A DNA stretch of 64,000 nucleotides, from the NCBI RefSeq assembly GCF_017303315.1, contig NZ_JAFKOI010000001.1, positions 434,001 through 498,000 of the forward strand, written 5' to 3'. The position numbers were made by a program, and so were the translations under genes. The notes below the pieces were generated by a model. It had not been told where the DNA came from. It made no database searches and worked only from the letters and a program-made list of their open reading frames with translations. The stretch's first letter is position 1. Each line of letters starts with the position of its first letter. Below are positions 7,203 through 14,663 of this stretch, piece by piece. Source of the DNA: Bacillus sp. NTK071. GTDB taxonomy: Bacteria; Bacillota; Bacilli; Bacillales; Guptibacillaceae.

Positions 7203-8132
7203 ATGAAAAAACAAAGAGCGTGGCTGTTTTTATTCCTCATTCTTGCTGGAAGTATTCTCCTAAGCATTAAGCCAGTAATGGAATACCGTAGTCAGCGCCT
7301 GAATGAAATAAAGCAAGCAGCATCTATGATGGTAATGAATAAAGCACCGAATGAAACAGTCATTTCATCTATTGCAGATAAAAAAGATTCAGCAAGTACA
7401 ACGATTACTCCTGAAGTAACAAGTCAACAAGTAGAAGAAGTTTCAACCACTACAAAAGATGAGGTTCCTAAGAACCCTGACTTGACAATGGTTGGTCTTG
7501 GAGACTCGCTTACAAAAGGTAGTGGTGATTCAACTGGTCAGGGGTACATTGGACGTCTGGCAGCAAATATAGAGAACGAAGCAGGTACATCCGTTTTAGT
7601 TGAGAACTTTGCAGTCCATGGTAGAAGAACACCTAAATTATATAAAATGCTTAAAGAAGAAAATGTTGAAGAAGCATTAGCTGATGCTGATGTTATAGTA
7701 ATGAGCATTGGCGGAAATGATTTAATGAAAGTTGTGAAAGAACATTTTCTTGATCTTCAGATGGATGATTTTCAGAAAGAACAAACAAGCTATGTTGAAC
7801 GACTAAATCAAATAATGAATAAGATTAGAAGCATTAATTCTAAAGCGCCTATTTTGTTTATTGGACTATATAATCCATTATTAGAAAATTTTCAATCCGT
7901 TACGGAAATTGATCAAATTGTACAGCGGTGGAATGGAGCGACGCAAGAGACCGTTGAGAAAGATGATAATACGACATTTGTGCCAATCTACGAATTATTT
8001 CATTCAGTTGATGAAAACCTGTTCTTTGAAGATGGTTTTCATCCAAATGATCAGGGGTATGAATTAATGGCGAGGCAGATTCAGTATCGGCTTCAACAAG
8101 ACGACTTAGTCGAAGATATTCCATTTGAGTAA
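7203..8132 (+). CDS. SGNH/GDSL-family secreted or membrane-anchored hydrolase
   Basis: A 309-residue protein with an N-terminal membrane segment or signal (residues 6-24) and a serine/threonine-rich linker to about residue 95. The esterase domain follows. The GDSLTKG block near residue 102 carries the catalytic serine, GGNDL near residue 171 the oxyanion residues, and DGFHPNDQGY near residue 280 the Asp-x-x-His pair. This is the SGNH arrangement seen in YpmR-type lipase/esterases of Bacillus. Substrate unknown; acting outside the membrane is inferred. GGGGAGG precedes the ATG. Confidence 0.88.
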   Translation: MKKQRAWLFLFLILAGSILLSIKPVMEYRSQRLNEIKQAASMMVMNKAPNETVISSIADKKDSASTTITPEVTSQQVEEVSTTTKDEVPKNPDLTMVGLGDSLTKGSGDSTGQGYIGRLAANIENEAGTSVLVENFAVHGRRTPKLYKMLKEENVEEALADADVIVMSIGGNDLMKVVKEHFLDLQMDDFQKEQTSYVERLNQIMNKIRSINSKAPILFIGLYNPLLENFQSVTEIDQIVQRWNGATQETVEKDDNTTFVPIYELFHSVDENLFFEDGFHPNDQGYELMARQIQYRLQQDDLVEDIPFE

Positions 8133-8219
8133 TCGATAGATAGAATAAGAGAAATCGAATCCATTAAAATAATAATCATAAGTGACAGAGCAGTATATCG
8201 TTAAAGGTAGGGAATGAGT

Positions 8220-8873
8220 ATGGAAGAGTCTTTAAATTACGAAGAGCTATACAATACGCTAGCGGACCGATATGAAGTAAAAGGTGTGACAACTCCTAAA
8301 ACAAAATTAATCTTCATTTTGGAATCTCCGCATGTTGCTGAAGTGAAAAATGGTGTGCCAGTAGCTGGCCCCTCTGGCGCGACAATGTCAAAAAAGTTAT
8401 TTGGAGAAGAATATGGTAAGCCTCTCGGTCTTCTTCTACAAAAACAGTTGGAAGAAAGCAAGGATAGACCTTCCCTGGATGTTGTTGGACTTTTGAACGT
8501 TTGCAACATACCTATGCAAAAGCGTCCATACGAAAAACAGGATATTAATAAATGCAATGGTTTCCTAGATCATCTGGAAACCATTCGAACATCAAATCAG
8601 AAGAGTCAATTTAAAGATGACAACCTAAATGACATTCAGAACTTTATTTTAAATAAGTTTCGAGAACGTTTGATTGCTCTAGTTGATCGAGAATTGACAA
8701 TCGTACCATGTGGCCGATTTGCACAAAAGTTCTTTAAGCTTGCAAATGTGTCAAGTGAGAAGTGGACAGTTGTTGAAGACGTACCGCACCCTTCGTATAA
8801 TTCATGGAGTCGTGAGCGTTACCAGGCTTCTGTTAACAATGTGATTCAAGAATTGAATCGCCATACAATATAA
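8220..8873 (+). CDS. Uracil-DNA-glycosylase-like superfamily protein
   Basis: A 217-residue soluble protein. FILESPHVAEVKNGVPVAGPSG near residue 30 resembles the active-site motif of UDG-superfamily members (acidic residue, then GxPFxGxSG), and VEDVPHPSYNSW near residue 190 carries the HPS motif expected near the C-terminus. Between them lie DVVGLLNVCNIP and LTIVPCGRFAQKFF, matching core strands. True base-excision activity is not shown because the catalytic residues differ from family 1. ATG at 8214 is possible, but AAAGGTAGGG fits the ATG at 8220. It stands alone, ending in a strong terminator. Confidence 0.6.
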   Translation: MEESLNYEELYNTLADRYEVKGVTTPKTKLIFILESPHVAEVKNGVPVAGPSGATMSKKLFGEEYGKPLGLLLQKQLEESKDRPSLDVVGLLNVCNIPMQKRPYEKQDINKCNGFLDHLETIRTSNQKSQFKDDNLNDIQNFILNKFRERLIALVDRELTIVPCGRFAQKFFKLANVSSEKWTVVEDVPHPSYNSWSRERYQASVNNVIQELNRHTI

Positions 8874-8895
8874 GTATGTTTATCTATAAGGATGT

Positions 8896-8928
8896 AAAAG
8901 CTTCGTTCAAGTTGAACGAAGCTTTTTT
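8896..8928 (+). terminator. Terminator
   Basis: AAAAGCTTCGTT / AACGAAGCTTTT stem with a short CAAGTTG loop and a following T run. Confidence 0.9.
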
Positions 8929-9009
8929 GGTTGATCAGTTGCCCATATAAAGCCAACGCATAAATATTGGATCCATTGTAATATAAATGTAACAAAGGAG
9001 GGGGATAAT

Positions 9010-9147
9010 TTGAAAAAGTGGACAGCTTTGCTTTTGCTTTCTCTTGTCGTTTTCAGTAGTTATGCGGTAGTGCCTATAGACTCGCAAGAAATGGCACAAG
9101 TATCTAATTATATAATCAGTGACGAAGATCTTCCTTACTGCCATTAA
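9010..9147 (+). CDS. PapR/Phr-like secreted signalling pro-peptide (candidate)
   Basis: A 45-residue ORF starting TTG behind the strong site AAAGGAGGGGG. Residues 2-3 are lysines, residues 4-22 form a hydrophobic signal peptide, and a short polar stretch leads to the tail ISDEDLPYCH. This is the architecture of RNPP-family pro-peptides. The DLP-aromatic tail recalls the (A/S)DLPFEF active end of PapR from the Bacillus cereus group. A PlcR-like regulator gene lies convergently 190 bp downstream. It could be an unrelated small secreted peptide; pairing and processing are inference. Confidence 0.6.
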   Translation: MKKWTALLLLSLVVFSSYAVVPIDSQEMAQVSNYIISDEDLPYCH

Positions 9148-9240
9148 AGAAAGAAAAGGGGTTTTGAACTTGCTTACATCACTTCAATACTTGCAAATTA
9201 GAATGAATAGTCCTTGAATCTCTTGAAAGGAGGACATGCA

Positions 9241-9336
9241 ATGGAAGAACTCACATTGTTTATCACTGCAGGACTTTTCTTCGTGTCTCTCTTTAATTTT
9301 ATCGTCATCTTAATTGAGAAAACAAAGCAAAAGTAA
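9241..9336 (+). CDS. 31-residue membrane peptide, holin-like toxin type (candidate)
   Basis: A 31-residue ORF with ATG behind AAAGGAGGACATGCA. It has two acidic residues, one hydrophobic membrane span (residues 5-24) and a lysine-rich tail (EKTKQK). The design matches the putative holin-like toxins of type I toxin-antitoxin systems in Firmicutes, but any short membrane peptide would look similar. Its stop codon lies 1 bp from the stop of the convergent PlcR-like gene, so transcription of each runs into the other. No antitoxin RNA was identified. Confidence 0.45.
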   Translation: MEELTLFITAGLFFVSLFNFIVILIEKTKQK

Positions 9337-9337
9337 T

Positions 9338-10228
9338 TTATGAATTATGGGGTAGCATTCCGATCTTCTTCGCATAGTCGTCTACGTGCCCTTTGAATGC
9401 TTCATTTTGATCTAGTTTAAAAATAGTAGAGGCAGTGGCGAGGTATTCAGAAGCAAGCTCCTGGTTTCCTAGTAAAAAGTTTAGCTTCCCACACTGGTAG
9501 CTTAATTCACCGAATAAATAAAGACGCTGTTTATCGCGACAGAGCAGAAATCCCTCTCTCGCAATCGAAAGTGCTTTCTCATAGTTACGGGAGGTGGAAA
9601 GAGCCTTCGCGTAATTATAATAAAGTCTAATTTCAATTGTCGCATCATTAATAATAGGAAAGAAGCGAACATGATAGAGGGCTTTATGAAATAATGGCAG
9701 CGCACGATCCCAATCCTTGTCTTCACTATATAGAATGGCCATACTAATGAGAATTTCAATTTCCCGTTCAGAGTAATTCTTAGGTGTTGTTGTTGTATAG
9801 TGGAGTGCAGCATCCAAAAGTTGAAGAGCAGTTTCTGCTTCCTTGTGAAGGTAGTACATGCAAATGCCCTTATGCCACAGATAGAATTGTTGATTTTTCA
9901 CGGGTCTGAAAAGGGGGTTCGACTCTTCTGAATCTAGTATTTCTTCTACTTCTAAATATTCACGTCTTTTAATGTGTCGCCTTACCTGACGAATCACTTC
10001 ATTTACGTAATCCAGGCGAGGCGTTTCCCTCATATGAAAGAAATAGTTGATATCAACACCAAGTCTTGATGCAAGTTGATACAGTAATTCTGCGGACGGA
10101 GATACATCATTGTTCTCAATTTGGCTAATCAATGCCTGTGTACAGATGCCATCTGAAAGCTCAGCTTGTGAAAGTCCAAGGTACAATCGAAGTTCGCGCA
10201 TGGAATATCCGAGTGTATCCTGATGCAC
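9338..10228 (-). CDS. PlcR-like HTH/TPR transcriptional regulator (RNPP family)
   Basis: A 296-residue protein. Residues about 8-62 form an XRE-type helix-turn-helix (MRELRLYLGLSQAELSDG, then SQIENNDVSPSAELLYQLA). The rest is helical TPR repeats, including RLYYNYAKALSTSRNYEKAL near residue 204, which is close to PlcR's RYNHAKALYLDSRYEESL. Length matches PlcR (285). PlcR binds a re-imported PapR peptide and activates secreted-enzyme genes. A candidate peptide gene lies convergently downstream. The frame opens at a TTG (10234), but the GTG at 10228 has proper spacing from AAAGGGGGA. Confidence 0.75.
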   Translation of the reverse strand: MHQDTLGYSMRELRLYLGLSQAELSDGICTQALISQIENNDVSPSAELLYQLASRLGVDINYFFHMRETPRLDYVNEVIRQVRRHIKRREYLEVEEILDSEESNPLFRPVKNQQFYLWHKGICMYYLHKEAETALQLLDAALHYTTTTPKNYSEREIEILISMAILYSEDKDWDRALPLFHKALYHVRFFPIINDATIEIRLYYNYAKALSTSRNYEKALSIAREGFLLCRDKQRLYLFGELSYQCGKLNFLLGNQELASEYLATASTIFKLDQNEAFKGHVDDYAKKIGMLPHNS

Positions 10229-10300
10229 CTGCAATCCCCCTTTTTTCTTTCAGTGTAGCATGAAGAGATAATCTAAATACATATTTTTCTAAATTAATTG

Positions 10301-10319
10301 TACATAATTTTATTATGTA
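10301..10319. promoter_or_regulatory. Perfect inverted repeat between divergent genes
   Basis: TACATAAT-TTT-ATTATGTA is a perfect 19-bp dyad in the gap between the PlcR-like gene and the SDR gene. Its position, about 70-80 bp from each start, suits an operator for the regulator or an AT-rich promoter element. It does not match the PlcR box (TATGNAWWWWTNCATA), whose half-sites point the other way. Confidence 0.4.
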
Positions 10320-10398
10320 AACAAAAACCTATGCAGGAATTTACTTTTCTTTATTGAACAGTATTCTAGTAGATCTATATAAAAGGAGTGGAAACAAC

Positions 10399-11172
10399 TT
10401 GTCTTACTTGCCATCATTTAAATTAACTGATCAAGTAGTCGTCGTCACTGGAGCAGGTAAAGGAATCGGAAGAGCACTTGCAGTAGGGGCAGCTGAAGCA
10501 GGTGCTGATGTTGTAATTCTTGCTAGAACGGAAGCTGATATCAACGAAACGGCAGGACTCGTTCGTGACGTGGGAAGAAAAGCTTACCCTATACAAGCTG
10601 ATATTACGAGTAATGAGGAAATAAACGATGCAGTAAAACAAATTGAGAAAGAGGCTGGTACAGTCGATGTTCTTATTAATAATGCTGGCATGAACATACG
10701 CTCAAAGGCTAAAGATGTAACAGAAGAAGAATGGAACCGAATTTTTCAAACAAACCTGCAAGGTGCTTTTTTTATGTCTCAAGCATGTGCTGAGATTATG
10801 AAGGAGAATGGCGGAGGTAAAATTATTAATATCGCATCGGTTGCAGGACACGTTGCACTTAGAACAGGTGTGGTGTACGCAGCAACTAAAGCGGGTATGA
10901 TTCAAATGACCAAAAATCTCGCACTAGAATGGGCAGAGAACAACATAACAGTCAATGCAATTGGTCCGTGGTATTTCAGAACACCGCTTACTGATAAGCT
11001 ATTGCAAAATGAAGAATACCTTCAGGATATTCTATCAAGAACACCAATGAAACGAGTTGGCGAGCTCAGAGATCTTGTAGGTGCTAGCGTGTTTCTTTCA
11101 TCCGAAGCATCTAATTATATGACAGGACAAACTCTTTATGTAGATGGTGGTATGACCATTTACGGATTCTAG
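10399..11172 (+). CDS. Short-chain dehydrogenase/reductase (gluconate 5-dehydrogenase or 3-oxoacyl-ACP reductase type)
   Basis: A 257-residue NAD(P)-dependent oxidoreductase. TGAGKGIGRA near residue 16 binds the cofactor, NNAG stands near residue 92, and the catalytic Ser-Tyr-Lys set is visible as NIASVAGH and VYAATKAG near residues 143-161. FLSSEASNYMTGQTLYVDGG closes the fold. The frame is open from 10354, but TTG at 10399 behind AAAAGGAG is the natural start. Sequence alone does not separate sugar-acid from fatty-acid substrates. It is divergent from the PlcR-like regulator and could be its target. Confidence 0.85.
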   Translation: MSYLPSFKLTDQVVVVTGAGKGIGRALAVGAAEAGADVVILARTEADINETAGLVRDVGRKAYPIQADITSNEEINDAVKQIEKEAGTVDVLINNAGMNIRSKAKDVTEEEWNRIFQTNLQGAFFMSQACAEIMKENGGGKIINIASVAGHVALRTGVVYAATKAGMIQMTKNLALEWAENNITVNAIGPWYFRTPLTDKLLQNEEYLQDILSRTPMKRVGELRDLVGASVFLSSEASNYMTGQTLYVDGGMTIYGF

Positions 11173-11185
11173 AAGACATGGTATG

Positions 11186-11215
11186 AAAAAAACCGTTACG
11201 AGAATCGTAACGGTT
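11186..11215 (-). terminator. Terminator of the lipoprotein gene
   Basis: AACCGTTACGA / TCGTAACGGTT stem with a GAA loop. The A run on its left gives a U tract for minus-strand transcripts; it may also stop the SDR transcript. Confidence 0.8.
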
Positions 11216-11226
11216 CTATCTTTCTA

Positions 11227-11772
11227 TTAATCTACTAGATCTGCCGCAAAACTAGGTGCAGTTAAACCTGCATCTTTGTATACAGTACCCATTTTTTCTT
11301 CAAAAGAAGCAAATTGAGCATCTGATTCTTCATACGCTGCTTCTGCTTCATCAGATAGGTTAGCTGCTCTTGTTTCGTATGATTTTGCAAGATCTTCTAA
11401 CGCTGATTCGATGTCACTTTGGTACGTTTCAAGTTCAGCTGGAACCTCTACGCCACGAACATCTTCAGCAACTTGGTTTGCTGCTTCTTCTGCTTCAGAT
11501 TTCATTTTAGCAAGTTCTTCGTCAGAAGGTTTTTCTTCTGCAACTTTTGCAGCTTCGAATGCATAGATTGGTGAGTCATTCTTGTTAACCGTTTGAATGA
11601 GGTTCATTTGGAAATCAAGAAGAGCACTCTTAACGTCTGTTTCGCTGTTAGTCGTTTCTTCGGTGTTACCAGAGTTGGTGGCGCCTTCATTGGTGTTATT
11701 GGTTTCACTGTTACTGCAAGCTGCCGCGAATACAAGTGCGAACAACATGAGTGGAAGTAATAATTTCTTCAT
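11227..11772 (-). CDS. Lipoprotein of unknown function
   Basis: A 181-residue exported protein. MKKLLLPLMLFALVFAAAC is a type II signal with lipobox cysteine at residue 19, so the mature protein should be lipid-anchored outside the membrane. A Ser/Thr/Asn-rich linker reaches about residue 45. The rest is acidic and helical, rich in alanine and glutamate, with coiled-coil-like spacing (KMKSEAEEAANQVAEDV). I do not recognise the family. GGAGGGTTTTGA precedes the ATG. Confidence 0.8.
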   Translation of the reverse strand: MKKLLLPLMLFALVFAAACSNSETNNTNEGATNSGNTEETTNSETDVKSALLDFQMNLIQTVNKNDSPIYAFEAAKVAEEKPSDEELAKMKSEAEEAANQVAEDVRGVEVPAELETYQSDIESALEDLAKSYETRAANLSDEAEAAYEESDAQFASFEEKMGTVYKDAGLTAPSFAADLVD

Positions 11773-11968
11773 TCAAAACCCTCCTAATTTTTAGAAAATT
11801 ACCCTACGAATACAAATTCTAGTGGATTGAAGGGCGTTTGTAAATAACTAGAATGGAATTTGGAATAGAATGTAAAAAATAAGACTATTCAGATAAAAAA
11901 GAAATATAAGACGATCCTTTGTATATGTTAAAGTTGAGGGAGAAAAAAGGCGATAGGAGTGTAAAAAA

Positions 11969-12802
11969 TTGATTCTATTAAATGGTGAATTACTTTCAAG
12001 AGAACAAGTTTCAATTGATATTGAAGACAGAGGATATCAGTTTGGAGACGGCGTTTATGAAGTAGTGCGTATTTACAATGGAGAATTTTTTGAATTGGAT
12101 GCACATCTAGAAAGACTTGAAAGAAGTGCTGGAGAAATTAAGATCATCCTTCCCTTCAGCATAAGTGATCTTAAAGGAAAAATTGAGAAACTGATGAATT
12201 CCAACAACGTACATAGTGGCCATCTCTATTTACAAGTTACTCGAGGAGTATCTCCAAGGAATCATGCCTTCCCTGAAAACGCTGAGCCTATTCTAGTTGC
12301 ATACACTAAAGAGTATAGTGTAGAGCCAACACGGTTACCAGGACGTGCCATGTTTACTGATGATATTCGCTGGTTACGCTGTGATATAAAGAGTCTTAAT
12401 TTACTTGGGAATGTGTTAGCAAAAGAGGATGCCACAAAAAAGGGATTTGATGAAGCGATTTTCCATAGAGGAGAAATAATTACTGAAGGAAGCTCAACTA
12501 ATGTATTCATCATTAAGAATCACGTCCTTTATACACATCCAGCAAACCATTTGATTCTTGATGGCATTACTAGAAGGAAAATATTATCAGTAGCAGCAAG
12601 ACTTGGAGTACAGGTAAAAGAAGAGTCATTTACGAAACAGCAGTTGCTTGAATCTGATGAAGTTTTTATTTCTAGTACAACACAAGAAGTAAGACCTATA
12701 ATTGAAGTGGATGGTCAAACGATTGGAAATGGAAAAGAAGGTGATGTGACAGCTTCTCTTCAAGCCGAATTTGAGTTACATATACCTCGAGCAGAGAAGT
12801 AA
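11969..12802 (+). CDS. dat: D-amino acid aminotransferase
   Basis: A 277-residue PLP enzyme of fold type IV, making D-glutamate or D-alanine for the cell wall. EDRGYQFGDGVYEVVRIYNG near residue 21 and the PLP lysine in CDIKSLNLLGNVLAK near residue 143 are typical of Bacillus D-alanine aminotransferase. EGSSTNVFI near residue 171 and SSTTQEVRPI near residue 230 bind cofactor phosphate and substrate. The start is TTG, 9 bp after AGGAG. Length is a few residues below the family norm (about 282). Confidence 0.9.
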   Translation: MILLNGELLSREQVSIDIEDRGYQFGDGVYEVVRIYNGEFFELDAHLERLERSAGEIKIILPFSISDLKGKIEKLMNSNNVHSGHLYLQVTRGVSPRNHAFPENAEPILVAYTKEYSVEPTRLPGRAMFTDDIRWLRCDIKSLNLLGNVLAKEDATKKGFDEAIFHRGEIITEGSSTNVFIIKNHVLYTHPANHLILDGITRRKILSVAARLGVQVKEESFTKQQLLESDEVFISSTTQEVRPIIEVDGQTIGNGKEGDVTASLQAEFELHIPRAEK

Positions 12803-12897
12803 GCTAAAAATCTTTTTATGAAGTATAGTTGAATTATCATCATAAAAGTGGTACTGTTAACTTTGGCTATACGTGAATGAAGAATTGCTTGTTCCGA

Positions 12898-12928
12898 GCG
12901 TTTCCAACATTAGGGAAATGCTTTTTTT
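12898..12928 (+). terminator. Terminator or leader attenuator before cshA
   Basis: GCGTTTCC / GGAAATGC stem with an 8-base loop and a run of seven T. It is 96 bp after dat and 74 bp before cshA, so it could end the dat transcript or regulate the cshA leader. Confidence 0.65.
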
Positions 12929-13001
12929 GAACATTATCAGGAGAGTTGTCTCCCGTCTATAGCATTTAATGCATTTAAAAGTAAAAAGGAGTTTTTAAAA
13001 G

Positions 13002-14489
13002 TTGAAAAAATTTCAAGATCTAGGTTTAAGTAATACACTAATTGAAGCCGTTAATCAGATGGGCTTCGAAGAAACAACACCAATTCAAGCAGGTACTATT
13101 CCAATTGCGCTTGAAGGTAAAGATGTAATTGGCCAGGCGCAAACGGGTACTGGTAAAACTGCTGCATTTGGTATTCCAATGATTGAAAAGATCGACACTT
13201 CTCTTTCGCACGTACAAGGTATCATTCTTGCTCCAACTCGTGAGCTTGCTGTACAGGTTGCAGAAGAACTAAATCGTATTGGTCAAGCAAAAGGCGTACG
13301 TGCCCTTCCTATATACGGTGGACAGAGCATCGTTCATCAAATCAAAGCACTTAAAAAGAAACCTCACCTGGTTGTAGCTACACCGGGACGTCTTATTGAC
13401 CATATGGAACGTAAAACAATCCGTCTTTCAGAAGTTTCATTCGTTGTTCTTGACGAAGCAGACGAAATGCTCAACATGGGCTTCATCGAAGATATCGAGA
13501 AAATTCTTAAAGGTGTACCGAATGAGCGTCAAACGCTTCTGTTCTCTGCTACAATGCCTAAACGTATTGCGCTTCTTGCTGAGAAGTTCATGAGCAATCC
13601 TGAGACAGTTAGAACGAAATCAAAAGAAATGACTGTTCCATCTATCGAACAGCATTATTATGAAGTTCGTGATTCTAAGAAATTCGATATTCTTTGTCGC
13701 CTTCTTGATACTCAGTCTCCTGAGCTTGCGATTGTGTTTGCAAGAACAAAGAAGCGCGTTGATGAAGTATCTGAAGGACTTAAGAAGCGCGGCTATATGG
13801 CTGAAGGAATTCACGGTGATCTACCACAGGGTAAACGTGACCAGGTTATTAAGCAGTTTAAAGACAGCACAATCGACATCATGGTAGCAACAGACGTTGC
13901 AGCTCGTGGTCTTGATATTAGCGGTGTTACTCACGTTTATAACTTTGACATTCCTCAAGATCCTGAAAGCTATGTTCACAGAATCGGTCGTACAGGCCGT
14001 GCTGGTAAATCAGGTCTTGCTTCAACGTTCATCACTCCACGTGAGTATGATCACTTGAAAGTGATTGAGAAAATCACGAAGAAATCAATGCAGAAGCGTA
14101 CGATTCCAAGTTTTGCTGAAGCAATGGAAGGTCAGCAACAAATGGCAATTCAACAGCTTCAAAGCACGATTGAAGAGCAGGATCATTCAGGTTACCGTTC
14201 ATCAGCTGAGCAGCTTCTTGATGATCACGATTCTGTAACACTTCTTTCTGCAGCACTTAAGCTGCTAACAAAAGAGCCTGATACTACTCCTGTTAGAATT
14301 ACAGAGATTGCTCCACTACGTGCGAAAAAAGCACAAAATCGTGGTGGTAGCGGTGGAAATCGTAACCGTAACCGTAGCAACGATCGCGGAGGCCGTAAAG
14401 GTGGAAGCGGTGGCGGATACCGTGGCGACCGTAACAGCAGTGGCAGTGGTAACAAGCGTCGTAAGTTTAACGACAAAGGAAATAAATAA
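13002..14489 (+). CDS. cshA: DEAD-box ATP-dependent RNA helicase CshA
   Basis: A 495-residue RNA helicase acting in ribosome assembly, mRNA decay and cold adaptation. The Q motif ([13 protein letters not shown]) opens the protein; motif I AQTGTGKT is near residue 46, PTRELA near 80, DEAD near 152, SAT near 183, and [10 protein letters not shown] near 329. The C-terminal 60 residues are rich in Gly, Arg and Asn (RGGxGG, NRNRNR), an RNA-binding tail. The start is TTG after AAAAGGAG. A hairpin lies in the leader. Confidence 0.95.
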   Translation: MKKFQDLGLSNTLIEAVNQMGFEETTPIQAGTIPIALEGKDVIGQAQTGTGKTAAFGIPMIEKIDTSLSHVQGIILAPTRELAVQVAEELNRIGQAKGVRALPIYGGQSIVHQIKALKKKPHLVVATPGRLIDHMERKTIRLSEVSFVVLDEADEMLNMGFIEDIEKILKGVPNERQTLLFSATMPKRIALLAEKFMSNPETVRTKSKEMTVPSIEQHYYEVRDSKKFDILCRLLDTQSPELAIVFARTKKRVDEVSEGLKKRGYMAEGIHGDLPQGKRDQVIKQFKDSTIDIMVATDVAARGLDISGVTHVYNFDIPQDPESYVHRIGRTGRAGKSGLASTFITPREYDHLKVIEKITKKSMQKRTIPSFAEAMEGQQQMAIQQLQSTIEEQDHSGYRSSAEQLLDDHDSVTLLSAALKLLTKEPDTTPVRITEIAPLRAKKAQNRGGSGGNRNRNRSNDRGGRKGGSGGGYRGDRNSSGSGNKRRKFNDKGNK

Positions 14490-14500
14490 GTATACACTTA

Positions 14501-14526
14501 AGTCGGGCTATTGCCCGGCTTTTTTT
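14501..14526 (+). terminator. Terminator of cshA
   Basis: AGTCGGGC / GCCCGGCT stem, TATT loop, seven T. Confidence 0.9.
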
Positions 14527-14663
14527 GTTGAATATGGATAGGAAAACATAGGACTATTGAGATAACATTCAAATAAGTCTTTTTTTATAAATCAGGACTG
14601 GGAAAAATCGTTTGAAAGCGTTATTCTAAGATAGACACTATTAACGAAAGGCAGCGGTATAAC

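Noticed and set aside
10323-10345. PlcR box in the gap upstream of the SDR gene (TATGCAGGAATTTACT)
   Set aside because: Only the first half fits TATGNAWWWWTNCATA; the CATA half is missing.
14225-14497. Minus-strand Pro/Leu/Arg-rich ORF
   Set aside because: Shadow of the Gly/Arg-rich tail of CshA on the opposite strand; no ribosome binding site.
14613-14626. Possible cre site TGAAAGCGTTATTC before dynA
   Set aside because: Good left half but the final bases break the symmetry; single weak match upstream of a gene not known to be carbon-regulated.
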